A stretch of DNA of 64,000 nucleotides from Cutibacterium sp. (GTDB taxonomy: Bacteria; Actinomycetota; Actinomycetes; Propionibacteriales; Propionibacteriaceae). How positions within the stretch are numbered: position 1 is the stretch's first letter; each line of letters starts with the position of its first letter. The stretch spans positions 287,955-351,954 of the forward strand of contig NZ_JAUNEJ010000002.1 in NCBI RefSeq assembly GCF_030525615.1, written 5' to 3'. The notes below the pieces were generated by a model. The model worked only from the letters and a program-made list of their open reading frames with translations. It was not told the origin of the DNA and made no database searches. Both the position numbers and the translations under genes were made by a program. This document shows positions 1-6,664 of this stretch, piece after piece.

Positions 1-184
1 CGCCTTAGCCGCCACAAAAGCAAGGGTATATGCGTCTTCCCCGCCTACGCGGGGGGTGAACCCGCCTTAGCCGCCACAAAAGCAAGGGTATATGCGTCTT
101 CCCCGCCTACGCGGGGGTGGACCGGGGCCTCGGTGTGGATGTGCAGGCGGCGGCGCGTCTTCCCCGCCTACGCGGGGGTGGAGC
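1..184 (+). CRISPR. Type I-E-like CRISPR segment, three repeats
   Basis: Repeats lie at 34-62, 96-123 and 157-184, separated by 33-nt spacers. The repeat contains the inverted core CCCCGC-CTAC-GCGGGG typical of type I-E (Cse/Cascade) arrays. The window opens inside a spacer (1-33) that is repeated exactly at 63-95, so the spacer-repeat unit is duplicated. The first repeat has one extra G and is 29 nt long. The spacer at 124-156 is different. The array evidently continues to the left, where leader and cas genes would be expected; none lie inside the window. The decayed repeat at 2278 suggests that the right side is the old, trailing end. Confidence 0.9.
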
Positions 185-411
185 CGTCGTCGGCGTTTCG
201 GCACGGGTGTAGTGCCCAGGACATCGAGACGGCGTGGCAGCGGTGGCTTACGGATTTCATTGAGGATGACTATCCGGTGAAGGTGATCCGGCTGGGTTTC
301 GATCAGGCGGGCCGGTTGTTGGAAATCGGGGCGCATACGTTGGAAGATGAGGGCAGGGTGGTTGTGTTTCATGCGATGCCTGCACGTAAGCGGTACACCG
401 ATGTGATCTGA
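178..411 (+). CDS. BrnT-like toxin candidate, 5' end formed by a CRISPR repeat
   Basis: The reading frame enters from the CRISPR repeat at 157-184, which encodes VFPAYAGVEP in this frame, and becomes toxin-like right after the repeat (SSAFRHG...). It aligns by eye with the intact toxin at 832-1101: a K/RHG motif near the N-terminus, an acidic helix, a GRLLEIG strand and a C-terminal VVVFHAMPAR segment. The original start codon is missing. GTG at 178, the last GTG of the repeat, would give a protein of about 77 residues that lacks only a few N-terminal residues; the frame is also open back to GTG 133. An antitoxin follows 13 bp downstream. Assignment to the BrnT/RelE-like toxins is by motif only, and activity is unknown. 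Confidence 0.55.
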   Translation: MEPSSAFRHGCSAQDIETAWQRWLTDFIEDDYPVKVIRLGFDQAGRLLEIGAHTLEDEGRVVVFHAMPARKRYTDVI

Positions 412-424
412 GGGGAGGCCTGTG

Positions 425-643
425 ATGACGGACATGGATGCTCGTGATGAGGCGGCTGCTGCTGATTTCGAGCAGGGGTGGTCGGCTGAGCGTATTGCTG
501 CTGCTCGGCGTGCTTGGGGTCCTGCGGTGTCTGATGGGCTACCGGTGTGGTTGAACAGGCAGCTGGCCGAACGTGCTCATGCTGAGGGACGCAGTGAACT
601 GGGGATCATTCAGGAAGCCCTCACTCGCTACCTTGCCACTTGA
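425..643 (+). CDS. Ribbon-helix-helix-type antitoxin candidate
   Basis: 72 residues. The C-terminal part (PVWLNRQLAERAHAEGRSE followed by GIIQEALTRYLAT) looks like a ribbon-helix-helix module: a short strand, a helix, and a final helix with the IIxxAL.xYL pattern shared with the antitoxins at 1098 and 1914. ATG 425 is preferred over GTG 422 because a GGGGAGG ribosome site at 412-418 sits about 6 bp upstream. It is encoded directly after the truncated toxin and ends 8 bp before the repeat at 652. Expected role: binds and neutralises the toxin and represses the pair. The family assignment is inferred from size, order and the C-terminal pattern. Confidence 0.6.
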   Translation: MTDMDARDEAAAADFEQGWSAERIAAARRAWGPAVSDGLPVWLNRQLAERAHAEGRSELGIIQEALTRYLAT

Positions 644-651
644 GCTGGTCG

Positions 652-740
652 GTCTTCCCCGCCTACGCGGGGGTGAACCCACTTTGCGGTCTATCCGATA
701 TCACCCCGATAAGTCTTCCCCGCCTACGCGGGGGTGAGCC
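652..740 (+). CRISPR. Two CRISPR repeats with one 33-nt spacer
   Basis: Repeats at 652-679 (ending GAACC) and 713-740 (ending GAGCC) are full 28-nt copies of the repeat seen at 96-184. The spacer at 680-712 is 33 nt, as expected for type I-E. This mini-array lies between two TA cassettes: 185-651 on its left and 741-1793 on its right. Its intact repeats and normal spacer show that the TA inserts interrupt a genuine array. Confidence 0.9.
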
Positions 741-797
741 TCGGTCCGCTGTACAGCTAGAGCCCGCAAGATCGTCACAGGAGTCCCTTCCCTCGGG

Positions 798-832
798 TTG
801 CGCCTTCCGTTTTTTGTACTACCATATTGGTA
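798..832 (+). promoter_or_regulatory. Promoter with palindromic operator of TA pair 2
   Basis: A perfect 13-bp palindrome, TACCA-TAT-TGGTA (820-832), overlaps the toxin ATG at 832. A possible -35 TTGCGC (798-803) and -10 TACCAT (820-825) are 16 bp apart, which would start transcription at about the ATG and give a nearly leaderless mRNA. No purine-rich ribosome site is present before the ATG. An operator over the -10 and start codon would suit autorepression by the ribbon-helix-helix antitoxin. The palindrome is seen in the sequence; its role is inferred. Confidence 0.45.
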
Positions 833-1101
833 TGGCCATCGAGTTCACCGATAGTGCCGGCAAGCACGGGTTCACTCGCGAGGACGCAATCCATGCGATG
901 CAGACCCCTGAGGTCTTCACGCCCCACTTCGACCACTCCCGTACCGGCGGCCCGGATGTCGCGGTATGGGTTGGTCCCGCGAGGGGAGGGAGGACCATCG
1001 AGGTGTTCGCCGCGTTGGTTCCCCCGGACACGGTTACCGTCTTCCACTGCATGGACGTGCGAGCCACGACCATCGCCAAGCTGAATGGAGAGCGAGCATG
1101 A
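832..1101 (+). CDS. BrnT-like toxin candidate (complete)
   Basis: 89 residues. It shows an N-terminal strand MAIEFTDSAGKHG, a helix with REDAIHAM, a central VAVWVG strand, a basic loop, and a C-terminal TVTVFHCMDVRATTIAKL segment. The KHG(F/V)xxE(D/E)A start resembles BrnT ribonuclease toxins, although the typical ISAR motif of BrnT is replaced by VFHCM. The stop overlaps the antitoxin start (ATGA, 1098-1101), which implies translational coupling. It lies in a 1,053-bp insert between CRISPR repeats 713-740 and 1794-1821. This is the only toxin of the region with its own start codon and promoter region. RNase activity is inferred, not shown. Confidence 0.6.
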   Translation: MAIEFTDSAGKHGFTREDAIHAMQTPEVFTPHFDHSRTGGPDVAVWVGPARGGRTIEVFAALVPPDTVTVFHCMDVRATTIAKLNGERA

Positions 1102-1409
1102 GCACCACCCCTGCCGGGTTCGACTTCGACGCTCTGGCCAAGTGGGCCGAGAGCGATGAGGCGACCCAAACCCCGCAAACCAGCCCCGTGTTCCGGGGCA
1201 AGGACGCCGCGCGCGCCAGCCGCGCATTCCTCGGCCGAGGACGGCCCACCCTCGGCGCGGACCACGCCACCGGGGAGGGCCGGTCGCCCCGCCGTCAGGT
1301 ACGGCTCGACGCACGCACCAACGCCCGACTCGACGCCTACGCAGCCGCAACCGGCACCAGCGTCTCCCAGATCATCCGAGACGCCCTCGCTGACTACCTA
1401 CCCGCCTGA
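1098..1409 (+). CDS. Ribbon-helix-helix antitoxin candidate (complete)
   Basis: 103 residues. The N-terminal half is acidic and probably disordered, likely the toxin-binding part; the C-terminal half is SPRRQVRLDARTNARLDAY followed by GTSVSQIIRDALADYLPA. RQVRLDARTNARLDAYA plus a TSVSQIIRDAL helix is a clear ribbon-helix-helix (Arc/MetJ/CopG-type) DNA-binding pattern. It overlaps the toxin stop by four bases (ATGA). It should neutralise the toxin at 832-1101 and repress their shared promoter, probably through the palindrome at 820-832. The 384 bp between its stop and the next repeat hold no complete gene on the plus strand. Confidence 0.75.
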   Translation: MSTTPAGFDFDALAKWAESDEATQTPQTSPVFRGKDAARASRAFLGRGRPTLGADHATGEGRSPRRQVRLDARTNARLDAYAAATGTSVSQIIRDALADYLPA

Positions 1410-1549
1410 TCCCACCCCAATCCACTCGGGCGCCTGTCAGTGCCCCCTCTTCTGGGTGGTGGTCCGGGGCGTCACTGCCCCAGACCAGTTGGGTAGTCAT
1501 CTCAGTTGAAATAAGCGATAGTGATACGCCCCTCATGCTTTCGGTGCTG

Positions 1550-1793
1550 TCATGAGCGTCTGACAACAGCGACACCTCGGGGCAGCCGACGGACAGTCCT
1601 CTGGCTGCCGCTCTGATCCCATGCCCACGGCACGAAGGTGTCGGACAGCTCGGTCTCGTCATGTGCCCAAATAGCGTCGTGGGCCTGTCGCCAAGCTTCT
1701 CGGGAGCCCCACACGGGCACGACCGGGCCACACCGGTGTCCTGGTCTCCAGTGTCGCAACACTGTCGATTTCGGTACGTGCAATGCGGCGGCG
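1550..1793 (-). pseudogene. Possible helix-turn-helix gene fragment, cut at a CRISPR repeat
   Basis: On the minus strand, in the second half of the TA2 insert, an open frame reads TAAALHVPKSTVLRHWR from next to the repeat at 1794, then continues for about 65 residues (WGSREAWRQAHDAIWAHDE...) to a stop at 1550. The first part resembles a helix-turn-helix recognition helix. The frame appears to begin at the edge of the repeat without a natural start, so it may be the tail of a regulator or plasmid replication gene that was severed when the cassette formed. The family is not recognised, and chance coding cannot be excluded. Confidence 0.3.
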
Positions 1794-1821
1794 GTCTTCC
1801 CCGCCTACGCGGGGGTGATCC
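1794..1821 (+). CRISPR. Solitary CRISPR repeat
   Basis: A full 28-nt copy of the type I-E-like repeat, ending GATCC, with no 33-nt spacer on either side. To its left is the 1,053-bp TA2 insert and to its right the toxin tail that begins at 1822. It therefore marks a junction between two TA cassettes. Confidence 0.85.
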
Positions 1822-1917
1822 GTGGTGTTTGTTCGTGGTGTTGACGGATCCGTGCTGGTGATTCACGCGAATTGGTTGACGAAAGTTTTTCTGGCTCAGA
1901 TCAGGAGGACACGATGA
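1822..1917 (+). pseudogene. C-terminal remnant of a BrnT-like toxin
   Basis: Immediately after the repeat at 1794-1821 the plus strand reads VVFVRGVDGSVLVIHANWL and on to a stop at 1915-1917, about 31 residues. GSVLVIHANW matches the conserved C-terminal VVVFHAMPA and VTVFHCMDV segments of the two other toxins here, and the stop overlaps the next ATG as ATGA, exactly as in TA pair 2. In this frame the repeat contains a TGA (1816-1818), so nothing upstream can extend it. The rest of the toxin is gone, with the break at the repeat edge. Confidence 0.6.
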
Positions 1918-2201
1918 GTGAATTTGTTGCCGACAATGGCGTTCGGGTCACTGATGAGATGGTGTGTCGGTGGGCTAGTGAAGCCGAATCGGGTTTTGAG
2001 GGGATGCAGGTAGACCCCTTTGAGGGTCGAGCGTGGGAAGAAGTAGAGACCGAGCCGCTGGAACCTCGCACAATTCGAGTGAGTGCGACAGTGTGGCGGC
2101 TGATCGAAGCTGACGCTTCTCGGCAAGGCATGAGTGTCTCGGCGTGGACCCGTCAAGCCCTCACTCGTGAACTTACCCAACACAACCTCAAAGCAAGCTG
2201 A
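1914..2201 (+). CDS. Orphan ribbon-helix-helix antitoxin candidate
   Basis: 95 residues. The N-terminal half is acidic (VTDEMVCRWASEAESG...). The C-terminal half (RTIRVSATVWRLIEADASRQ, then GMSVSAWTRQALTRELTQ) has the strand-helix-helix order of ribbon-helix-helix antitoxins: RTIRVSATVWRLIEADA for the strand and first helix, SVSAWTRQALTREL for the second. The ATG overlaps the stop of the toxin remnant, and an AGGAGG at 1902-1907 is a good ribosome site. Its cognate toxin survives only as a tail, so it is now an orphan antitoxin that might still regulate or cross-neutralise related toxins (inference). Confidence 0.65.
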   Translation: MSEFVADNGVRVTDEMVCRWASEAESGFEGMQVDPFEGRAWEEVETEPLEPRTIRVSATVWRLIEADASRQGMSVSAWTRQALTRELTQHNLKAS

Positions 2202-2277
2202 TTCTTTGGCGTGGCCACGTGTGTCGTTGCCGTCGAGTGCAGTCGGTGTGGCGGGTTCCCGATCGTGTCTCGCGTCA

Positions 2278-2305
2278 ATCTTCCCCGCATACACGGGGGT
2301 GAGTC
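2278..2305 (+). CRISPR. Degenerate terminal CRISPR repeat
   Basis: Matches the 28-nt repeat at 24 of 28 positions (changes in the first base, in the loop-proximal GCATACAC, and in the terminal GAGTC). Decayed repeats typically mark the distal, oldest end of an array. No further copy is seen to the right. Confidence 0.7.
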
Positions 2306-2376
2306 TGCGAGGCCGTCCCGGTCCACTCGTCGACGCAATCTCGCGACCACATCGGGGGCAAAATTCGGCGTCATGA

Positions 2377-2418
2377 CGCCATATCCGTGACGCCCTGACC
2401 GCCTACCTCGCTGCGTGA
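2377..2418 (+). pseudogene. C-terminal remnant of a further antitoxin
   Basis: A short in-frame stretch ending at TGA 2416-2418 encodes IRDALTAYLAA, almost identical to the last helix of the antitoxin at 1098-1409 (IRDALADYLPA). A stop at 2374-2376 closes the frame just upstream. It lies 72 bp beyond the degenerate repeat and is best read as the tail of a fourth TA cassette. It is short, so a chance match is possible, though the identity over eleven residues and the location argue against that. Confidence 0.5.
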
Positions 2419-2689
2419 CCCTCGGATGGTCTTAGCGGTAGACGTAACGTCTATGCCCGATAGACAGGGCAAGGATGGTGCACTGGCCGTCCCTAATTGT
2501 TGCGGCTCATGAGATTCTTCACACTGCCGGAATGACGAGGGGACAGGCCCTGGCCAGGATGAAGCCTGTATCACCCTTAGAAACCAGCCCGCCCGCTTCG
2601 TCACCTCGCACCACCACCAGCAGACCAATACGCACCCACAGGCCGGAACAGTCAGATTCCGCTTACGTCTTATCCCCGAATGAACGAGC

Positions 2690-3448
2690 TTAAAAATAGG
2701 AGCATACCAAGCCGCCGTTCGGATCTTTCACGACAGAAACCGGAGTGCCGAAAATGCGCGTCAGGATTTCTGTAGTGCAAATTTCCCCCACGGTGCCTTG
2801 CTCAATGATTTCACCATTTTTCATTGCAATAATTCGATCAGCATAGCGCGCAGCAAAGTTAATGTCATGGAGAACAATGACAATGGTCCGGCCCAGCTCG
2901 TCCGCCGCACGACGTAACTGTTTCATCATCTGCACCGAGTGCCGCATATCCAAGTTATTCAACGGTTCGTCTAGCAGAACATACTCCGTGTTTTGCGCCA
3001 AAACCATCGCGACATAAGCTCGCTGTCGCTGCCCACCGGAAAGCTCATCAAGGAATCGACCTTGGAGCTCCTGCATATCCAAGAACTCAATCGCCTCATC
3101 GACGTAAGCCTCGTCTTCTGCAGTCAAGCGCCCGCTTGAATATGGGTAGCGCCCGAAACTTACAAGCTGCCTCACCGTCAACCGCGTGATGAAGTGATTC
3201 TCCTGACGAAGAATTGACAGCGTCTGTGCGATCTGCTTCGACGGCGCATGGAACACATCCAAATCTCCCACGGTGACTTCGCCGCCATCGTTATCCTGCA
3301 AACGACCAATCATCGTAAGAATCGTCGACTTACCTGCGCCATTCGGACCGACAAGAGCGGTCACTCCCCCGCGCTCAATATCAAAGGAAACCGGCCCGAT
3401 CTTTACCGTCGATGAATATTGCCGAACAAGGTTCTTTACGGAAATCAC
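2690..3448 (-). CDS. Siderophore ABC transporter, ATP-binding protein
   Basis: 252 residues with all ABC ATPase motifs: Walker A GPNGAGKST (about 35-43), Q-loop, signature LSGGQRQRAYVAMVLAQ (about 136), Walker B YVLLDEPLNNLD and the switch histidine in IVIVLHDINFAARYADRII. It is of the FecE/CeuD/YclP type and would energise uptake of an iron-siderophore complex at the inner face of the membrane. The ATG overlaps the permease stop by four bases (ATGA), and it is the last gene of the four-gene operon 6438-2690. The left flank is the CRISPR/TA region. Confidence 0.93.
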   Translation of the reverse strand: MISVKNLVRQYSSTVKIGPVSFDIERGGVTALVGPNGAGKSTILTMIGRLQDNDGGEVTVGDLDVFHAPSKQIAQTLSILRQENHFITRLTVRQLVSFGRYPYSSGRLTAEDEAYVDEAIEFLDMQELQGRFLDELSGGQRQRAYVAMVLAQNTEYVLLDEPLNNLDMRHSVQMMKQLRRAADELGRTIVIVLHDINFAARYADRIIAMKNGEIIEQGTVGEICTTEILTRIFGTPVSVVKDPNGGLVCSYF

Positions 3449-4443
3449 AGACGACCCTTTCGCATAACAACAATAAGGAAGGCCAGACCGCCAACAAGCT
3501 CAATAATGACTGTAACCGCTCCCCCGGCATAGAACACATGACGCAGTATGAAGTAGGCACTCGACAGCACAGCGAAGCCGAGCACCATGGCTGCCGGGAA
3601 GATAACACGATGATCGTAGGTATCGGTCAAAGAGTACGCAAGCGTCGCGACGAGGAAACCGAAAAACGTCATCGGCCCCACGAGTGATGTTGTCATCGCC
3701 ATCAAAATCGAGACAAGAAACAGCGTTATCATGAGTTGACGCTTGTGATTGATACCAAGATTCGTCGCCGTTTCACGGCCAAGAGAGAGCACGTTCAGGA
3801 CACGCGACCGCAAGACTATTATCCCGGCAGTGACTCCGACAATCGGCACCGTAATCGTCAGGTTGGTGGTATCGGCATTGGAAATGTTGCCAAACAGACG
3901 CGCCGTAAGCACGTCGAACGTCGATGGGTCCATAATACGCTGCATGAACTGCGATAGTGCGCCAAGCCCGGAGCCCAGAATGATACCCACCAGCAGCATG
4001 ATATGAAGGTTGCCGAGCCGACCAGAAAGCAGCCACATATAAAGGCCGACCGCGAAACCCACCATGATGAGCGTTTGCAGTAAGAATGCTGGAGCACCGT
4101 CGATGACACTAATACCGGATATGCCAAGAAAAAAGACGAGAGAGGTTTGGACCAACGTATAGAGGGCCTCAAATCCCATAATAGACGGCGTGATAATTCG
4201 GTTCTGTGTCGCCGTTTGGAAAGACACTGTTGCGACAGCTTGGCAGACCGCGACGACGGCGATCACCGCAATGGACTTGCCACGCATTCTCGCTACCAGC
4301 CACCACCCTTCCGATGCGAATGGCATTGGATTATTCCACAACAGAATACCTAAACAGGCCGCGAGTGCCACGAACCCAGCGACAGCTATGAAGATCGATA
4401 CCCGCCGTCGGTGACTCACGGAACTGAATGCTGAGTTAGCCAC
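3445..4443 (-). CDS. Siderophore ABC transporter, permease 2
   Basis: 332 residues with about nine hydrophobic segments; FecCD family, similar in layout to CeuC/YclO of the anguibactin/petrobactin-type importers. GTG 4443 is chosen because AGGAGG lies just upstream and the gene then overlaps the first permease by only 8 bp; the longer frame to 4554 would run deep into it. Family landmarks include FGNISNADTTNL and LGRETATNLGI in the coupling region that contacts the ATPase. It forms the membrane channel with the product of 4436-5425. Confidence 0.9.
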   Translation of the reverse strand: MANSAFSSVSHRRRVSIFIAVAGFVALAACLGILLWNNPMPFASEGWWLVARMRGKSIAVIAVVAVCQAVATVSFQTATQNRIITPSIMGFEALYTLVQTSLVFFLGISGISVIDGAPAFLLQTLIMVGFAVGLYMWLLSGRLGNLHIMLLVGIILGSGLGALSQFMQRIMDPSTFDVLTARLFGNISNADTTNLTITVPIVGVTAGIIVLRSRVLNVLSLGRETATNLGINHKRQLMITLFLVSILMAMTTSLVGPMTFFGFLVATLAYSLTDTYDHRVIFPAAMVLGFAVLSSAYFILRHVFYAGGAVTVIIELVGGLAFLIVVMRKGRL

Positions 4444-5425
4444 GCCTCCTCCTGACCATGAGGAGGACAATGAACACGAAAGAACCGACAACGGAAAGTA
4501 TCGTTGCAACCGGGATTTCAAATGGCATGATAATGGTACGTCCGATGATGTCACAGACCGTAACTACCCAGATCCCAGCTATGCACACCCACGGCAGATT
4601 CGTACGAAGGTTATCGCCGCGAAACATGGAGACAATGTTCGGAACTATCAATCCGAGAAATGGCAACGATCCGATCACAACGGCGATAATTCCAGTAATA
4701 ACCGAAACCATGGCTATCCCGGTCAATATTATGCGGTTGTAATTTAGGCCGACATTCGTGGCTATGTCTTTACCGAGGCCAACGACGGTGAACTTATCGG
4801 CAATGATGAATCCTATTATTGTGATCGCCAGGACCACCCAGATCATCTCGTAACGTCCACGTGTCACAAGATTGAAGGAACCGGCAAACCAAATCCCCAT
4901 GCTTTGCAGTTGGTCAAACTGCAGCGCGAGGAAGGTGGATAGCGCCGACACGACAGCGCCGAGCATCATGCCGACAATCGGCACTATCAGCGACGATTTC
5001 AATGTCACTTTCCTGAGGAACAGGAAAAACACCATCGTCCCGATGAACGAAAAGAGCACCGCGGCAATCATACGCTCAAGGATCGAAGGCTGAGGCAAGA
5101 CAATCATGGCGAAAAGAAGTCCGAGACCTGCCCACTCGATGGTGCCCGTCGTCGTCGGTTCTACAAAGCGATTTTGCGTCATGAGCTGCATAATCAGCCC
5201 AGCCACTGCCATAGCTGCACCAGAGAGGACCAACGCGACCGTGCGTGGAACACGGGTGATGAAAAACATATCCCAGCCGTCTTCGGCACCAGCGATGTCA
5301 TACACGCCGATGAAAAGAGACGAGACAACGAGACCGAGGGTTAGCGCAATTCCGATAACCAAGAACAGCTGTTCTTGGGTTCGGCGCTTAACCCTCGGTT
5401 CTCTATATGCGGATGAAACCGTCAT
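4436..5425 (-). CDS. Siderophore ABC transporter, permease 1
   Basis: 329 residues, FecCD/BtuC family permease. The N-terminal RVPRTVALVLSGAAMAVAGLIMQ and LMTQNRFVEPTTTGTIEWAGLG match the CeuB/YclN/FatD type that takes catecholate or mixed siderophores. LGKDIATNVGLNYNR is the cytoplasmic coupling segment. It overlaps the binding protein gene by ATGA (5422-5425), so translation is probably coupled through the operon. Confidence 0.92.
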   Translation of the reverse strand: MTVSSAYREPRVKRRTQEQLFLVIGIALTLGLVVSSLFIGVYDIAGAEDGWDMFFITRVPRTVALVLSGAAMAVAGLIMQLMTQNRFVEPTTTGTIEWAGLGLLFAMIVLPQPSILERMIAAVLFSFIGTMVFFLFLRKVTLKSSLIVPIVGMMLGAVVSALSTFLALQFDQLQSMGIWFAGSFNLVTRGRYEMIWVVLAITIIGFIIADKFTVVGLGKDIATNVGLNYNRIILTGIAMVSVITGIIAVVIGSLPFLGLIVPNIVSMFRGDNLRTNLPWVCIAGIWVVTVCDIIGRTIIMPFEIPVATILSVVGSFVFIVLLMVRRRRG

Positions 5426-6438
5426 CGACCTGCCGACTCGAATGCGTCGGCGATGTCATTGAGGAACTCCGTGTAAAGCAGGATGTCCTCAGAAACATAA
5501 AAGCCATTCGGGGCAGTAATGATGTGATTTTGGGTCACTGCTTTAACGTTCTTTAGCGCCTGGTTTTTCTTAATCACCTCGATCGACGGCGAGTAGGATG
5601 GATCATCTGCGGCAACGGACTGATCGCGGTCAAGAACAAGCATCCAATCTGGATTTGAATCGGCGATTGCTTCGACCGACACGACGTCACCCTGATGATC
5701 GGAGGTGCCCTCCTTCTCAAGCGCCGGGGTCAGCCCAAGGATTGGGAAGAGCGGACCAACCGCTCGGCCTTCGCGCGGTGCTGCGTAGTTGATTTCACCA
5801 CCGGAAACCACCAGACCCATGACGGTCCATTTTGAGTTATAGGCCGATTTCGCTCGCTTTGCTGCGTCGTTGTAGTCAGAGATGAGTTTTTTAGCTTCCT
5901 GCTGCTTATCGAAGATGTCCCCAAGAAGAGTGACTTGCTTGGTGAAGTAATCGGAGATATTTGCACCTTCTGGCATATTAATGTCGACAAAGGCCGTTCC
6001 CTTTGGAATCAATGCCTTGATGTCATCGGCTTTCTTGGAAAATCGCTGACCATTAATCACGAGATCCGGCTTAGCTTCAACAAAGCCTTCCATATTAGGC
6101 TCACGATGATTTCCGAGGTCGATGATACTTTTATCTTTGATGTAGTCGCCATGAAGGTCTTTATTCATAATCTTCTTCGGGGCTGCCGACAACTTAATTC
6201 CCCACTTCTGGAGAATTTGGAAACTCCGATTATCGGTGACGACCACAGATTTCGGGTTGGTCGGTACCTTGACGGTGTTACCCGCAATATCGGTAACCGT
6301 CTTGGTTTCTGCCGAAGTTGACTTGGCTGAAGTATCGGAAGTGCCTTGCGTGGTGTCGGATGAACAGGCAGATATCGCAAGGGCAGAGCTGAGCATGATG
6401 CAAGCGAGGGCTTTACGGAAGATGTGACGCTTGGCCAT
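5422..6438 (-). CDS. Siderophore-binding lipoprotein
   Basis: 338 residues starting at ATG 6438. The basic N-terminus, hydrophobic stretch and lipobox AISAC (Cys25) predict a lipid-anchored surface protein. The body is a periplasmic-binding-protein-2 (TroA-like) fold: VTDIAGNTVKVPTNPKSVVV at the start of domain 1, then NMEGFVEAKPDLVINGQRF. The relatives of this type (CeuE/YclQ/FatB) bind ferric siderophores. It is the first gene of the importer operon. The frame extends further upstream to 6654, but that would place the signal peptide internally. The IdeR-like site at 6483-6501 lies 45 bp upstream. Confidence 0.92.
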   Translation of the reverse strand: MAKRHIFRKALACIMLSSALAISACSSDTTQGTSDTSAKSTSAETKTVTDIAGNTVKVPTNPKSVVVTDNRSFQILQKWGIKLSAAPKKIMNKDLHGDYIKDKSIIDLGNHREPNMEGFVEAKPDLVINGQRFSKKADDIKALIPKGTAFVDINMPEGANISDYFTKQVTLLGDIFDKQQEAKKLISDYNDAAKRAKSAYNSKWTVMGLVVSGGEINYAAPREGRAVGPLFPILGLTPALEKEGTSDHQGDVVSVEAIADSNPDWMLVLDRDQSVAADDPSYSPSIEVIKKNQALKNVKAVTQNHIITAPNGFYVSEDILLYTEFLNDIADAFESAGR

Positions 6439-6482
6439 GGATAGTCCTCTCAAAAGGTCACGATGAAGCGTTGCGCGCAATG

Positions 6483-6501
6483 TAAGCATAGCCTGCCCTA
6501 A
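6483..6501 (-). promoter_or_regulatory. Candidate IdeR/DtxR iron box
   Basis: Read on the minus strand, this 19-bp site is TTAGGGCAGGCTATGCTTA. It matches the DtxR/IdeR consensus TTAGGTTAGGCTAACCTAA at 14 of 19 positions and has partial dyad symmetry. It sits 45 bp upstream of the siderophore-binding lipoprotein gene, where an iron-dependent repressor would shut off the importer when iron is plentiful. The match is seen; binding is inferred. Confidence 0.6.
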
Positions 6502-6664
6502 CCTCTGCGAGCTGTCAAAGTTTCCGTCCCCTATGTGACACATTGCGATGTTGGCAATCGGCCTGAGCAGCATCAGACGGCGGTGACAGACGACAGGAAG
6601 AGTCAGCCGCACGACAGCAACAGCACCCAGGTACGCGAATCGCCCCAGCGACAACTCCCTGATC

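Noticed and set aside
92..280. Plus-strand and minus-strand frames across the CRISPR repeats at the left end
   Set aside because: They consist of repeat and spacer translations (PRLRGG, PPRRRG) without homology; only the frame leading into the toxin is kept.
640..831. Upstream extension of toxin 2 through two CRISPR repeats
   Set aside because: The family N-terminus begins at ATG 832, directly behind a promoter-like region and palindrome; the upstream frame is only repeat and spacer.
2371..2628. Minus-strand 85-codon frame after the CRISPR region
   Set aside because: No recognisable protein, no ribosome site, and it crosses the antitoxin remnant.
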